Made by a program: the position numbers and the translations under genes. Shown here piece by piece: positions 1 to 8,814 of a stretch of DNA of 43,307 nucleotides. Position 1 is the stretch's first letter, and each line of letters opens with the position of its first letter. Source of the stretch: Azospirillum melinis (GTDB lineage Bacteria > Pseudomonadota > Alphaproteobacteria > Azospirillales > Azospirillaceae); NCBI RefSeq assembly GCF_013340935.1, contig NZ_WHOS01000062.1:1-43307 (forward strand), in the 5' to 3' direction. The notes beneath the pieces were generated by a model, which saw only the letters and a list, made by a program, of their open reading frames with translations, did no database searches and was not told the origin of the DNA.

Positions 1-90
1 CCCCAAACCCGCCCCCCGTTTTCCTTCCACCACGCCGGCCGCCCGATTCCGGTTGCGGCCCGAAAACCGGTTCAAGGAAACCCAAACTCC

Positions 91-1104
91 ATGACGACGT
101 CCCAAACCATTCTCGTCACCGGCGGCGCCGGCTATGTCGGCAGCCACTGCGTGACCGAGCTTCTCGAGCGCGGCCACCAGGTCGTGGTCTTCGACAACCT
201 GCGCCAGGGCCACGCCGCCGCCGTGCCGCCCGAGGCGACCTTCGTCCAGGCCGATCTGGCCGACGAGGCGGCGCTGGCCCGCGTGTTCGGGCAATGGCGC
301 TTCGACGCGGTGTTCCATTTCGCAGCCCTGTCGGTGGTCGGCGAATCGATGCGCGACCCGCACGCCTACCTGCACGGCAACACCGTCACCTCGCTGAACC
401 TGATCCGCGCCGCGGTGAAGGCCGGGGTGATGAAGCTGGTCTTTTCCTCCACCGCCAACCTGTTCGGCTCGCCCAAGCGCATCCCCATCGACGAGGACGA
501 GGCGATCGACCCCGGCAGCCCGTACGGCGAATCGAAGTTCATGATCGAGCGCGCCCTGCATTGGGCCGACCGCTGCCATGGCCTGCGCTCCGCCTGCTTG
601 CGCTACTTCAACGCCGCCGGCGCCCATCCCAACGGCCGGCTCGGCGAGGACCACAGCCCGGAAACGCACCTGATCCCGCTGGTGATGGACGCCGCCACCG
701 GCAAGCGCCCGCACATCGAGATCTTCGGCGACGACTACGACACGCGCGACGGCACCTGCATCCGCGACTACATCCATGTCTGCGATCTGGCCGACGCCCA
801 TCTGCGGGTGCTGGACGCGCTCGACGAGCGGTCGGTCCGCTACAATCTGGGCAACGGCACCGGCTACAGCGTGCGCGAGGTGATCGCGTCGGTGGAGCGC
901 ATCACCGGCCGCAGCGTGCCGGTGAAGGTCGGCCCGCGCCGCCCCGGCGACCTGCCGGTGCTGATCGCCTCGTCGGAGCGCATCCGCCGCGACCTCGGCT
1001 GGCAGCCGCGCTTCCCGGAGCTGGACAGCATCATCGGCAGCGCCTGGGCATGGCGCAGCGCGCACCCGCATGGCTTCCGCGGTCTTGCCGCCGCGGCGGA
1101 GTGA
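91..1104 (+). CDS. galE: UDP-glucose 4-epimerase
   Basis: Interconverts UDP-glucose and UDP-galactose in the cytoplasm (Leloir pathway), supplying galactose for surface polysaccharide. The 337-residue protein has the usual GalE length. The NAD-binding Rossmann motif TGGAGYVGSH is at residues 10-19. The catalytic SDR set is visible as S119/S120/T121 (SSTANLFG) and the YxxxK pair Y145/K149 (SPYGESK). The C-terminal sugar-nucleotide part carries YNLGNGTGYSV and the GPRRPGD motif typical of GalE. An AAGGAAA ribosome-binding site precedes the ATG. Bases 1-90 hold no other gene. The next gene is 42 bp downstream on the same strand. Some homologues also act on UDP-GlcNAc, which sequence alone cannot exclude. 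Confidence 0.95.
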   Translation: MTTSQTILVTGGAGYVGSHCVTELLERGHQVVVFDNLRQGHAAAVPPEATFVQADLADEAALARVFGQWRFDAVFHFAALSVVGESMRDPHAYLHGNTVTSLNLIRAAVKAGVMKLVFSSTANLFGSPKRIPIDEDEAIDPGSPYGESKFMIERALHWADRCHGLRSACLRYFNAAGAHPNGRLGEDHSPETHLIPLVMDAATGKRPHIEIFGDDYDTRDGTCIRDYIHVCDLADAHLRVLDALDERSVRYNLGNGTGYSVREVIASVERITGRSVPVKVGPRRPGDLPVLIASSERIRRDLGWQPRFPELDSIIGSAWAWRSAHPHGFRGLAAAAE

Positions 1105-1146
1105 GTCGGGCAGGAAGGATACGGGAATGGTTGAGCCGGCAGGATC

Positions 1147-1716
1147 ATGGACGCGATGAGCAACCTGAACTGGGACGATGATGACGCGCCCGAACCGGGC
1201 ACGGACGACAAGGGAGCAGACCGGGCGGGCGGCAAGCCGGGCGAGGATCTCGACCTCGCCGACTTCCACGGCATGGCGCGGCTGATCGAGCGCATGCACC
1301 GCCGGTATCTCGACGTCGTCCGCGTCGGCCTGTCCAAGCAGGGCATCGAGGACATCGGCCCGGTGCAGGCGCTGATGGTCATGCTGATCGGCGAGGACGA
1401 GCTGTCGGTCCGCGACCTGATGGAGCGCGGCTATTACCTGGGCTCCAACGCGTCCTACAGCCTGAAGATCCTGGTCGATGCCGGCTACATCAACCGGGCC
1501 GCCAACCAGCGCGACCGCCGCACCGCGCGGCTCCAGCTGACCGACAAGGGCCGGGAGCTGTGGGAGGGGCTGCGGCGGATGGAGCAGGCGCAGGCCGAGG
1601 CGCTGGTGCGCAACGAGACCGAGGTCCGCGACCTGAAGGCCAGCTATCGCACGCTCCGCCGGCTCGACCGGCTGTGGGGCGACATGGTCCGCTACTCCTG
1701 CCTCGATTTCGATTGA
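1147..1716 (+). CDS. MarR-family winged-helix transcriptional regulator (LdtR-like)
   Basis: A 189-residue DNA-binding regulator. Residues 1-35 are an acidic, probably disordered tail. Residues about 40-160 form a MarR domain: a dimerisation helix (MARLIERMHRRYLDVVRVGL), the recognition region around YYLGSNASYSLKILVDAGYI, and a wing containing NQRDRRTARLQLTDKG. The segment IEDIGPVQALM with RGYYLGSN resembles the alphaproteobacterial LdtR/PetP subgroup; this is from memory of the family, not a search. LdtR controls cell-wall L,D-transpeptidase and stress genes in Rhizobiales, but no such target lies here. An alternative ATG is at 1156. The stop is 4-7 nt before the next gene, so the two are probably translationally coupled. 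Confidence 0.85.
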   Translation: MDAMSNLNWDDDDAPEPGTDDKGADRAGGKPGEDLDLADFHGMARLIERMHRRYLDVVRVGLSKQGIEDIGPVQALMVMLIGEDELSVRDLMERGYYLGSNASYSLKILVDAGYINRAANQRDRRTARLQLTDKGRELWEGLRRMEQAQAEALVRNETEVRDLKASYRTLRRLDRLWGDMVRYSCLDFD

Positions 1717-1723
1717 GGCCTTG

Positions 1724-2974
1724 ATGTCGATTGAGGGTGTTCCTCCGATGCCGCAGCCGGGTGCCATGATGCCACACGCCGCCGCCCAACCAGACGCCCC
1801 CCATCCCAACGGCCTGTCGTCGAAGGATGTGGAGCGGCTGCTCGTCTCGCCCAACGCGGAAACGCGGATCGAGACGATGAACAAGCTGTTCCACGATCTG
1901 GAGGCGGGCGCGTTGAGCCCGGCCGAACGGTCGCTGGCCATCGAGGTGGTCCATTGCTTCGCCGGCGACGCCCAGGTGGCGGTGCGCGAGGCGGTGGCCT
2001 GGCAGCTGCGTAACAGCCCTCTGCTGACCGGGGATCTGGCGGAGCGGCTGGTCCGCGACGTCGGCCGGGTGGCCTTCCCCATCCTGCGCGATGCCGCCGG
2101 ACTGACCGACGACCTGCTGCTGGACGTGCTGTCCGATCCCGATTCGGGAAAGCATGTGGCGGTCGCCAGCCGTTCCACCGTCTCCGCCCGCGTGTCCGGC
2201 GCAATTGCCGAGCGCGGCAACGTCATCGCGGTGACCGCGCTGCTGCGCAACGACGGCGCCGAGGTGCCGGACAGCGCGATGAGCCGCGCGCTCGACCGGT
2301 TCGGCCGCGTCCGCATGGTCAGCGAGGCGGCGGCGACCCGCCCCGGCCTGTCGCTGGCGATGGTCGAGCGGGTGGTCGCCTTCGTGTCGGACAGCATGCG
2401 CACCACGCTGATGCAGGCGCATGGCCTGTCGCGCGAGCTGGTCGAACGGCTGGTGGAGCGCGGCCGGGAGGCGGCGACCATGCGCATGCTGCGCCCGGTG
2501 CTGCGCGGGGCCGAGGACATCGACGCGGTGATCCAGTGGCTGCACACCAACCGCCGGCTGACGCCGGTCCTGCTGTTCCGCGCGCTGTGCGCCGGCGACC
2601 TGTCGCTGTTCGTCGCCGGCATGGCCGTCCGCGCCGGCATCCCGGCGGAGAATGCCCGCCGGCTGGCCTGGGACGACGGCGAGCTGGGCATGGCGGCGCT
2701 GATGAAGAAGGCGGCCGTCCCCCCCGGCCTGACCCAGCCGTTCCAGGTCGCGGTCGGCGTCGCCAAGCGGATGGAGTATGAGGGCGGCGACGCAGGCCGC
2801 GAGGATTTCCAGGCGGAGGTCATCGGCGAGCTGTTCACCGCCTGCACGCCCACCAACGACTGGATGGTCGACGATCTGCTGCTGCAGCTGTTCGACCAGA
2901 AGTCCGAGGAGGTGATCGACCGGGCGCTCGATCAGGCGGGGCTGCCCTTCTCGCCGGTGCGCACGGTGCAGTAG
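1724..2974 (+). CDS. DUF2336 domain-containing protein
   Basis: A 416-residue soluble protein of unknown function. It is almost entirely helical, built of HEAT-like helical pairs (for example AERLVRDVGRVAFPILRDAAGLTDDLLLDVL), and matches the DUF2336 family common in Alphaproteobacteria. No catalytic motif, signal peptide or membrane segment is visible. The chosen start is the ATG at 1724; an adjacent in-frame TTG at 1721 is possible. It begins a few bases after the MarR gene, which suggests co-expression. It ends only 5 bp from the end of the convergent NIT-ANTAR gene, with no room for a terminator between them. Confidence 0.8.
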   Translation: MSIEGVPPMPQPGAMMPHAAAQPDAPHPNGLSSKDVERLLVSPNAETRIETMNKLFHDLEAGALSPAERSLAIEVVHCFAGDAQVAVREAVAWQLRNSPLLTGDLAERLVRDVGRVAFPILRDAAGLTDDLLLDVLSDPDSGKHVAVASRSTVSARVSGAIAERGNVIAVTALLRNDGAEVPDSAMSRALDRFGRVRMVSEAAATRPGLSLAMVERVVAFVSDSMRTTLMQAHGLSRELVERLVERGREAATMRMLRPVLRGAEDIDAVIQWLHTNRRLTPVLLFRALCAGDLSLFVAGMAVRAGIPAENARRLAWDDGELGMAALMKKAAVPPGLTQPFQVAVGVAKRMEYEGGDAGREDFQAEVIGELFTACTPTNDWMVDDLLLQLFDQKSEEVIDRALDQAGLPFSPVRTVQ

Positions 2975-2979
2975 TCAGG

Positions 2980-4320
2980 TCATCCTCCTGCCGCCCCTCC
3001 TCCACCCGTGACGCCGCGGAGGATGTCCGACATGCTGAGGATGGCCTCGGCCACCTCGACGATCCGCTTGTTCTGGTTCATCGCGGTCTTGCGGATCAGC
3101 TTGTAGGCCTCCTCCTCCGACAGGTTGCGGGTGGACATCAGCAGGCCCTTGGCGCGGTCGATCACCTTGCGCTCGTTCAGCGCCGCCTTCGCCGTCTCCA
3201 GCTCCAGGCTGACGTCGCGCAGGCGCTGGGACTGCGCCTGCATGACGTCGAGCACCGAGCGCATCAGCTTCGGCGGCAGCCCGTCGGGGGCATAGAGCCC
3301 GGCGCCGTCCTGTTCCTGCCCAATCGATGACGGACCATTCACTCCAGTCAGCGCGGGAACGGCATCCACCAGCATCATGGCGACCGGAAGCACCGTGTCG
3401 GGACCGCCGGTGTCGGCCTGTCCGAGATCAGCGCGGGCCTGGGCCAGCTTCGCCTCGCACAGGCGGCGGAGATCGTCGGTCAGACGGTCTTCCACCGTCT
3501 TCAGCAGCTCCATGCGGCGGGTCGCCCGGTCAAACCAGAGCTCCGGCGTGATGCCCGACAGCTCGCCGTGGCGGGCATCGTCGCTGAGCGCCACCGCCCG
3601 CATCCGCTCGACCTCCGCCACCGCCGGGTCGGCCAGGGCGGTGCGGAAAGCGGCGGCCTGGGCGGGGTCGGCGAACTCCGCGAAGATGCGGAAGGCGCGG
3701 TTCTGGGCATCGATCAGATGGGCGAGCCGCCCATGCTCCACCCCGTCGAAACGCCCGCGCGAGAAGCCGGCGCTGGCGGTCGCCCGCTCCTGCCCGGCAA
3801 ATTCCTTGCCCTGGACGACGTTGAACAGGGCGACCAGCGCGCGGGAGATCGCCGGATCGGCGGCGATGTCGGCCGCCTCGAACAGCACGGACAGCAGATG
3901 GCCGATAATGTCGGTGAAGGCCTTCACCGAATCCTGCGGCACCAGCGCCAGCGAGGACACCTGATCGCGCAGGGCCGGCAGCCCGTCCAGCGCATAGAGC
4001 GCGAGGGCGGCCCGGCTGTAGAACTGCGCACCGCAGCTGAGGCGGTCGAGCTGTTCGTCCACAAGATCCAGCCGGTCGCGCAGCACCGACTCCAGCGTCC
4101 TGGCATCGGCCTGCCAGCGGGCGCGGTCCTCGGCGAAGCGGGTGCCGCCGGACCCGAGATAGATGGAGGAGGCGCCGCGCTCCTTCTGCAGGGCATGGAT
4201 CAGGGCGCTGAGATCCCGCACCAGGGCGCTGACCGCCAGAAGCTGTTCGACGTCGCGGATGCGGCACAGCTTGGCGGTGCGCAGGAAGCGCGCCGCGGCG
4301 GCGCTGGTTCCACTCTTCAT
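2980..4320 (-). CDS. NIT-ANTAR nitrate-responsive antitermination regulator (NasR-like)
   Basis: Predicted one-component nitrate/nitrite sensor acting on RNA. Residues about 30-290 resemble the all-helical NIT domain, including the diagnostic LQKERGASSIYLGS stretch and a later QNRAFRIFAEF segment. The last ~65 residues are an ANTAR domain (LNERKVIDRAKGLLMSTRNLSEEEAYKLIRK), which in NasR binds paired hexaloop hairpins in nitrate-assimilation leader RNAs. The 446-residue length is close to NasR (about 400). The ATG at 4320 has GGAG nine bases upstream; an in-frame ATG at 4341 would add seven residues. No nitrate-assimilation genes are in the window, so its target is elsewhere. The C-terminus ends in a Gly/Ala-rich tail. 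Confidence 0.85.
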   Translation of the reverse strand: MKSGTSAAAARFLRTAKLCRIRDVEQLLAVSALVRDLSALIHALQKERGASSIYLGSGGTRFAEDRARWQADARTLESVLRDRLDLVDEQLDRLSCGAQFYSRAALALYALDGLPALRDQVSSLALVPQDSVKAFTDIIGHLLSVLFEAADIAADPAISRALVALFNVVQGKEFAGQERATASAGFSRGRFDGVEHGRLAHLIDAQNRAFRIFAEFADPAQAAAFRTALADPAVAEVERMRAVALSDDARHGELSGITPELWFDRATRRMELLKTVEDRLTDDLRRLCEAKLAQARADLGQADTGGPDTVLPVAMMLVDAVPALTGVNGPSSIGQEQDGAGLYAPDGLPPKLMRSVLDVMQAQSQRLRDVSLELETAKAALNERKVIDRAKGLLMSTRNLSEEEAYKLIRKTAMNQNKRIVEVAEAILSMSDILRGVTGGGGAAGG

Positions 4321-4599
4321 GGCGTCGCGCTCCGTACCCATCCAGCCTGTTCCCCCCGACATCGCCCGGCCCCTTGGCCTGTACAAGCAATGGATATGCC
4401 AGCGAAAAAGCCCCCTCTCCCCTTGCGGGGATAAGGCCATCCCCTGCTGAGCAAGGCTGCCCGGCCTTGCAGGTCTGCCCAAGAATCGGCAGGTCGGCCG
4501 AAAATTTGGGCGGGTGGGTGCCGCAATACTGTGCGGTGCAACATCGGGGGTTCCGGCGCTGTTGTTGTCGATACCCCCAGCTCCGGAGTCGCCTCCACG
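4321..4599. other. Intergenic region between divergent genes
   Basis: This 279-bp gap holds the promoters of the NIT-ANTAR gene (minus) and the small phasin-like gene (plus). Near 4411-4430 there is a degenerate fragment (CCCCTCTCC...GCGGGG) resembling one arm of the palindromic elements found elsewhere in the window. No convincing sigma-70 or EcfG promoter was found by eye, and no paired-hexaloop structure was established. Confidence 0.4.
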
Positions 4600-4803
4600 A
4601 TGACCAAGAATCCCTTCATGAGCGCGTGGCTGTCCTGGGCCAACCGCGCCAGCGGCATGTGGACCACCGCGGCGATGTCGGCCGCCCGGCGCAACCAGTC
4701 GGCGGCCCAGACGGCGATGTTCAAGGCCATGATGACGCCGCCGAAGGCCAAGCCATCGAAAGCGAAGGCCAACTCGAAGCCCAGGTCGAAGCCGGCGCGC
4801 TGA
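4600..4803 (+). CDS. small phasin-like hypothetical protein
   Basis: A 67-residue protein starting MTKNPFMSAWLSWANRASG, followed by an amphipathic helix rich in Ala, Met and Gln and a Lys/Pro/Ala-rich basic tail (PPKAKPSKAKANSKPRSKPAR minus its ends). The NPF-x-SxWLSxANR opening resembles small phasin-like proteins that I recall from Azospirillum genomes, which coat polyhydroxyalkanoate granules or bind nucleic acid; this is recollection, not a search. A GGAG lies 11 bases before the ATG. An in-frame upstream ATG at 4531 would add 23 residues but has weaker support. The basic tail resembles PHA-granule/nucleoid linkers, which is inference. Confidence 0.55.
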   Translation: MTKNPFMSAWLSWANRASGMWTTAAMSAARRNQSAAQTAMFKAMMTPPKAKPSKAKANSKPRSKPAR

Positions 4804-4921
4804 GCATCGGAAACACCACGGCAAAAGGGCAGCGTCGCCGCAGCCATGGCTTGACGGTGCGCGGAGGGAGTGGCCAAATCGACGCCCTTCCGTTTCGCGC
4901 GCAACCGTTGAGACACGCCCC

Positions 4922-6136
4922 ATGACCTCCGTTCGCATGCCCTCCTCGCGGCCGCCGTCGCGCTGGGCGAACCTGTTCACCGACCGGCCCGTCACCTGCA
5001 TCGAGGATCTGCGGCAGCTGGCGGAATGGCGCGTGCCGCGGATGTTCTACGATTACGCGGATTCCGGCTCCTACACGGAGTCGACCTATCGCGCCAACGA
5101 GTCCGACTTCGGCCGGATCAAGCTGCGCCAGCGCGTGGCGGTGGACATGACCAACCGGACGCTGGCCAGCACGATGGTCGGCCAGCCGGTGGCGATGCCG
5201 GTGGCGCTGGCCCCGACCGGCCTGACCGGCATGCAGCATGCCGACGGCGAGATCCTGGCCGCCCGCGCGGCAGCCAAGGCCGGCGTGCCCTTCACCCTGT
5301 CGACGATGAGCATCTGCTCCATCGAGGACGTGGCGGAGAACACCGACAAGCCCTTCTGGTTTCAGCTCTACGTCATGCGCGACCGCGCCTTCATCGACAA
5401 GCTGATCGACCGCGCCAAGGCGGCCGGCTGCTCGGCGCTGGTGCTGACGCTCGACCTCCAGATCCTCGGCCAGCGCCACAAGGACATCAAGAACGGCCTG
5501 TCCACCCCGCCGAAGCTGACCGTCGGCAACATCCTGGACATGGCGACCAAGCCGCGCTGGTCGATCAACATGCTGCGGACCCACCGCCGCACCTTCCGCA
5601 ACATCGTCGGCCATGCCACCGGAGTCAGCAACCTGTCCTCGCTGTCGTCCTGGACGGCGGAGCAGTTCGATCCGACGCTGAACTGGGACGACGTGCGCCG
5701 CATCCGCGACCGCTGGGGCGGCAAGCTGATCCTGAAGGGCATCCTCGACCCGGAAGACGCCGTGATGGCGGCGGACACCGGCGCCGACGCGCTGATCGTC
5801 TCCAACCATGGCGGCCGGCAGCTTGATGGCGCCATCTCCTCCATCGCCGCCTTGCCGGCCATCGTCGAGGCGGTGGGCGACCGCATCGAGGTGCTGATGG
5901 ACGGCGGCATCCGCTCCGGCCAGGACGTGGTCAAGGCGCTGGCGCTGGGCGCCAAGGGCACCTTCATCGGCCGCGCCTTCCTCTATGGGCTGGGGGCCGG
6001 CGGCGAGGCCGGCGTGTCCCAGTGCCTGGAGATCATCCGCAAGGAGATGGACGTGACCATGGCGATGTGCGGCCTGCGCGACATCCGGCACGTGACATCC
6101 AACATCCTGGCGGGCAAGCCGAATTTCGGGGTTTGA
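4922..6136 (+). CDS. lldD: FMN-dependent L-lactate dehydrogenase / alpha-hydroxy-acid dehydrogenase
   Basis: Oxidises L-lactate to pyruvate at the inner membrane face, passing electrons to quinone. The 404-residue protein shows the full family pattern: RMFYDYADSGSYTEST near the N-terminus, the substrate/FMN segment ALAPTGLTGMQHADGE, the YVMRDR and TLDLQILGQRHKD strands, and the active-site loop SNHGGRQLDGA with catalytic H296 and substrate-binding R299. The C-terminal FMN phosphate site is MDGGIRSGQDV plus GRAFLYGLGAGGE. The length agrees with LldD. No lactate permease or LldR regulator is adjacent. The close relative mandelate dehydrogenase cannot be excluded. The ribosome-binding site is weak. 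Confidence 0.9.
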   Translation: MTSVRMPSSRPPSRWANLFTDRPVTCIEDLRQLAEWRVPRMFYDYADSGSYTESTYRANESDFGRIKLRQRVAVDMTNRTLASTMVGQPVAMPVALAPTGLTGMQHADGEILAARAAAKAGVPFTLSTMSICSIEDVAENTDKPFWFQLYVMRDRAFIDKLIDRAKAAGCSALVLTLDLQILGQRHKDIKNGLSTPPKLTVGNILDMATKPRWSINMLRTHRRTFRNIVGHATGVSNLSSLSSWTAEQFDPTLNWDDVRRIRDRWGGKLILKGILDPEDAVMAADTGADALIVSNHGGRQLDGAISSIAALPAIVEAVGDRIEVLMDGGIRSGQDVVKALALGAKGTFIGRAFLYGLGAGGEAGVSQCLEIIRKEMDVTMAMCGLRDIRHVTSNILAGKPNFGV

Positions 6137-6208
6137 GCGGAAGGGTGTCTCCGTCCTGGCCGGCGGGGGGATGGAACGGCGTGGAACAGAGTCCGCCGCA
6201 TGTTCCAT

Positions 6209-6235
6209 CTACCGCCGGCAGGCTACCGCCGGCAG
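6209..6235. repeat. 14-bp tandem duplication spanning a stop codon
   Basis: CTACCGCCGGCAG occurs twice with one base between (6209-6221 and 6223-6235). Read on the minus strand, the inner copy ends the HTH gene (C-R-R-stop) and the second copy lies just past the stop. It looks like a recent slippage duplication between the convergent lldD and HTH genes. Confidence 0.8.
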
Positions 6236-6939
6236 AAGGGACCGGCGGCGCGGCGGCTCACCGGGCCGGGGTTGAGGTTCGGGTACTCCTCGTACTGGTT
6301 GGCGGTCCAGGGGAAGACGCCCTTCGGCCCCACCGCTTCCGGCTGGGCGACGACGACGGCGACCAGTTCCGGGCTGGGCGGGCAGCGTTCGCGCAGGGCG
6401 CCGGGGATGTCGTCGTCGAGTTCGGGGACGATGACAGCGGGCGGGTCCTCCGGGCGGGGCGCCCGCGGCCTGTCTTCCGATCTCGCCGCCGGCTCCTCCT
6501 CCGCCCCCACCTCGTGAATGTCCCGCGAGGCGTTGCGGGCGGACCCGAGACCGGGAATGAGGCCGAGCCGCTCGGCCAGCCAGCGCACGGTGGCGGGGTC
6601 GCCCGAGGTGACCAGACGCTCGATCTGTTCGGCCACCAGCACCCGCAGCGAGGACAGGCGCAGTTCGGCCTCGCGGTTCAGCGCCTGGCGTTCCCACCAA
6701 ACCCTGTGACGGAAGTCCTTTGAGCCGTAATAGGCCCGCCACAGCGTGGTGCGGCTGCACCCCATGGCGCGCGAGACCTGAAGGAAGCTGTTGCCGCGGG
6801 CCAGCATCCCGGCGGCCATGATCCATTGTTCGTCATGGAACTGCGATCCGGGAACCAGCGAGCCTTCGGCAGGCGTCGGCGGCTCTTCGGCCCAGCGGGG
6901 GAACTGGTCGTTGGTGAAGCTGCGGCTGTCGAGGGGCAT
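6223..6939 (-). CDS. helix-turn-helix protein of unknown function (terminase-small-subunit-like HTH)
   Basis: A 238-residue protein. Residues about 38-75 form an HTH resembling Hin/phage-terminase-small-subunit types (AAGMLARGNSFLQVSRAMGCSR-TTLWRAYYG). A charged helix follows (RHRVWWERQALNREAELRLSS), then VAEQIERLVTSGDPATVRWLAERLGL. The C-terminal third is Pro/Glu-rich and probably disordered. I do not recognise a specific function. It may be a DNA-binding regulator or a domesticated phage-type protein. A GGAG site sits seven bases before the ATG, and an AT-rich promoter region separates it from the upstream glycosyltransferase gene. Confidence 0.6.
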   Translation of the reverse strand: MPLDSRSFTNDQFPRWAEEPPTPAEGSLVPGSQFHDEQWIMAAGMLARGNSFLQVSRAMGCSRTTLWRAYYGSKDFRHRVWWERQALNREAELRLSSLRVLVAEQIERLVTSGDPATVRWLAERLGLIPGLGSARNASRDIHEVGAEEEPAARSEDRPRAPRPEDPPAVIVPELDDDIPGALRERCPPSPELVAVVVAQPEAVGPKGVFPWTANQYEEYPNLNPGPVSRRAAGPFCRR

Positions 6940-6983
6940 GGCAAAGCTCCGCGGAATGATGGGTTCCAGCGGAGGTTATAGGC

Positions 6984-7013
6984 ATAATATCCAATTAATA
7001 GGATTATTTGCAA
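6984..7013 (-). promoter_or_regulatory. candidate sigma-70 promoter for the HTH gene
   Basis: On the minus strand TTGCAA (7013-7008) and TATTAT (6989-6984) are separated by 18 bases in a strikingly AT-rich island within otherwise GC-rich DNA. The -35 box overlaps the end of the upstream glycosyltransferase gene. The island also contains an imperfect palindrome around ATCC-N8-GGAT, a possible operator. Confidence 0.45.
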
Positions 7014-8605
7014 ATCCGCTCGCCCATCCCACCGTGCCCATGCACTTCGACCGCCTCGTCCAGATAGCGAGACAGCGCCACGGCGGCATCGGCCGGGTTG
7101 CTGCGCCCCGTGCTCCGGGACCGGGCATCGGCCGAGGCTTCGGCCAAAATGGCCGGATCGCCGGCCAGCAGGGCGAGCCGCTCCACGGCGGCGGGATAAT
7201 CGGGCACGACGAACCGGGGGCCGATGACGGCCGACACGTCGCCGCCCGGCAGCGAAACCGGGACAACGCCGGCTGCCAGCGCCTCGGCGGCGCTCGCGCC
7301 ACCGCCGGTGCGCTGCGGATTCACATAGGCGTCGGCCGCTTGCATCAAATCCGCCATGTCGGTCACATAGCCCAGGTGGAACAGGCGCCCTGCATGCCGC
7401 GACCCTTGCAGGCGCTGGGGCAACGCCGCCGCTTCACCGGCGAACGCCACCGCCACCCGGGGCGCACGGTCGATGAGGGACTCCAGCATCGCAAGGAAGG
7501 CGCCGTCCGCCTCCTCGTCCAGCCGGTTGCCGATCACCAGACACAGGAAGGCATCGTCCGGCAGGCCGTAGCCGGCGCGGCTCCCTGCCTTGTTTGCGGT
7601 CTGGACCGGCGGTGGGGCACCGATCAGCGAAAAAAGGAAGCGGAAGGGTCGCCACGAGGTGGCGAGCGGACCGCCGGCCGGCCGGCTGCCGCCGCCGTAA
7701 TCCAGCACGATGCTGGCCAGCGACGGCGTCAGTCCACTGGTGGTGGGAATGCACAGGGTGGGACGGGCCGCCACCAGCAGGTCGGCGACGACGACCGACC
7801 CGCCCAGCGAGACGACCACGTCGGGATCGTGCCACTCGACCGCGCGCAGGAACCAGTCGACCTTGTCCCGCGTCAGCGTGCGGCCGGTCGAGGACAGCAT
7901 CCGGAAGGAGCGGCCGTCCGCCTCGATCACCTGTTTGCCGTCGAAGGCGGGTTCCACCGAGGAGGCGAAGGACGGCACGAACAGGCTGTGGATGTCGGCG
8001 GGCATGATGTTGGTGTTGAGAATCACCACCTCCCGCCCGCAGCGTTCCTCCAGAACCGCGGCATAGGACAGCAGGTCGCGCGACGGCTGGTGGCGCAGCG
8101 ACAGAAACTGGTTCGTCACCAGCACCAAGCGCCCGGTGGCCGGGTTGCCCGCCGGGCGGGGCCGTGGGACGACGCCGAGTTGGTCGCGGATCGCGCCGAT
8201 CAGGCGGGTGTAATAGGGAAACAGCCTGTCCTCGAAGAAGCCGGGCCGGCTCGCCCCGTCCATGCGCATCAGGAAGAGCTGGCGCCCCATGCAGCAATAG
8301 ATGTGAAGCAAACGGTCGAGATCCGGGCACCCGAACTCGGGTTCGATCAGGTCGAGCAGATCGTCGTAGCGGCGCAGGTCGCCGGTAATCGCGGCCAGAG
8401 CGGAGAGGCGCAGGACCGGATCGGCGTCGCCGGTCAGGCGGCCCAGCTGCGTGGCGCTGGCGGCACGCTCGTCCGGCGGGGCATGGCGGAGACGCTCCAG
8501 CAAGGACTCGATCTCCCGCAAGGCGGACGCGCTTTCGACCGGCCGCAGCATGGCGCGGCAGAGCGCGGCGACGGCATCCGCGGAATTTTCCGCCGACAGC
8601 TCCAT
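7004..8605 (-). CDS. GT-B fold glycosyltransferase (GT4-like)
   Basis: A 533-residue cytoplasmic protein. Residues 1-120 are helical (LRLSALAAITGDLRRYDDLLDLI) and resemble a HEAT/TPR-like extension. Residues about 150-310 look like the acceptor Rossmann half (RLVLVTNQFLSLRHQPS, DPDVVVSLGGS). Residues about 340-510 are the donor half, with FLCLVIGNRLDEEADG, the LGYVTDMADLMQAADAYVNP strand-helix and the nucleotide-sugar region RTGGGASAAEALAAGVVPVS. This is the glycosyltransferase group-1 architecture. Donor and acceptor are unknown and no polysaccharide cluster is adjacent. It is transcribed away from the nucleotidyltransferase gene. The ribosome-binding site is weak, so the start is provisional. 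Confidence 0.75.
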   Translation of the reverse strand: MELSAENSADAVAALCRAMLRPVESASALREIESLLERLRHAPPDERAASATQLGRLTGDADPVLRLSALAAITGDLRRYDDLLDLIEPEFGCPDLDRLLHIYCCMGRQLFLMRMDGASRPGFFEDRLFPYYTRLIGAIRDQLGVVPRPRPAGNPATGRLVLVTNQFLSLRHQPSRDLLSYAAVLEERCGREVVILNTNIMPADIHSLFVPSFASSVEPAFDGKQVIEADGRSFRMLSSTGRTLTRDKVDWFLRAVEWHDPDVVVSLGGSVVVADLLVAARPTLCIPTTSGLTPSLASIVLDYGGGSRPAGGPLATSWRPFRFLFSLIGAPPPVQTANKAGSRAGYGLPDDAFLCLVIGNRLDEEADGAFLAMLESLIDRAPRVAVAFAGEAAALPQRLQGSRHAGRLFHLGYVTDMADLMQAADAYVNPQRTGGGASAAEALAAGVVPVSLPGGDVSAVIGPRFVVPDYPAAVERLALLAGDPAILAEASADARSRSTGRSNPADAAVALSRYLDEAVEVHGHGGMGERICK

Positions 8606-8814
8606 GGTTCAACCCCCGGTAAGGCCACCCTGCCGCACCAGACCAAATTTCCCGGTGCGCGGCAAGGAAAGCCGGAAAACCGGCCGGGCGCCGGGGGCAC
8701 GGCACACTGTGGGGCACGGCAGACGCCTGTCCCGCAACACTCCCCGCCCTGCCCTGTTGTACCGGGTCAACGTGCAGCACCGGCGCGTCAGGCCGGTGCA
8801 ATGGGGAGTGGTCC

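Noticed and set aside
864..1382. Long antisense open frames within galE, and many similar frames elsewhere
   Set aside because: In DNA this GC-rich, non-coding frames stay open. These lack family similarity, have Arg/Pro/Ala-rich composition and oppose clearly coding genes.
4321..5001. N-terminal extension of the NIT-ANTAR frame up to 5001
   Set aside because: The extension has low-complexity translation unlike the NIT family, runs antisense over the phasin-like gene and the lldD start, and good starts exist at 4320/4341.
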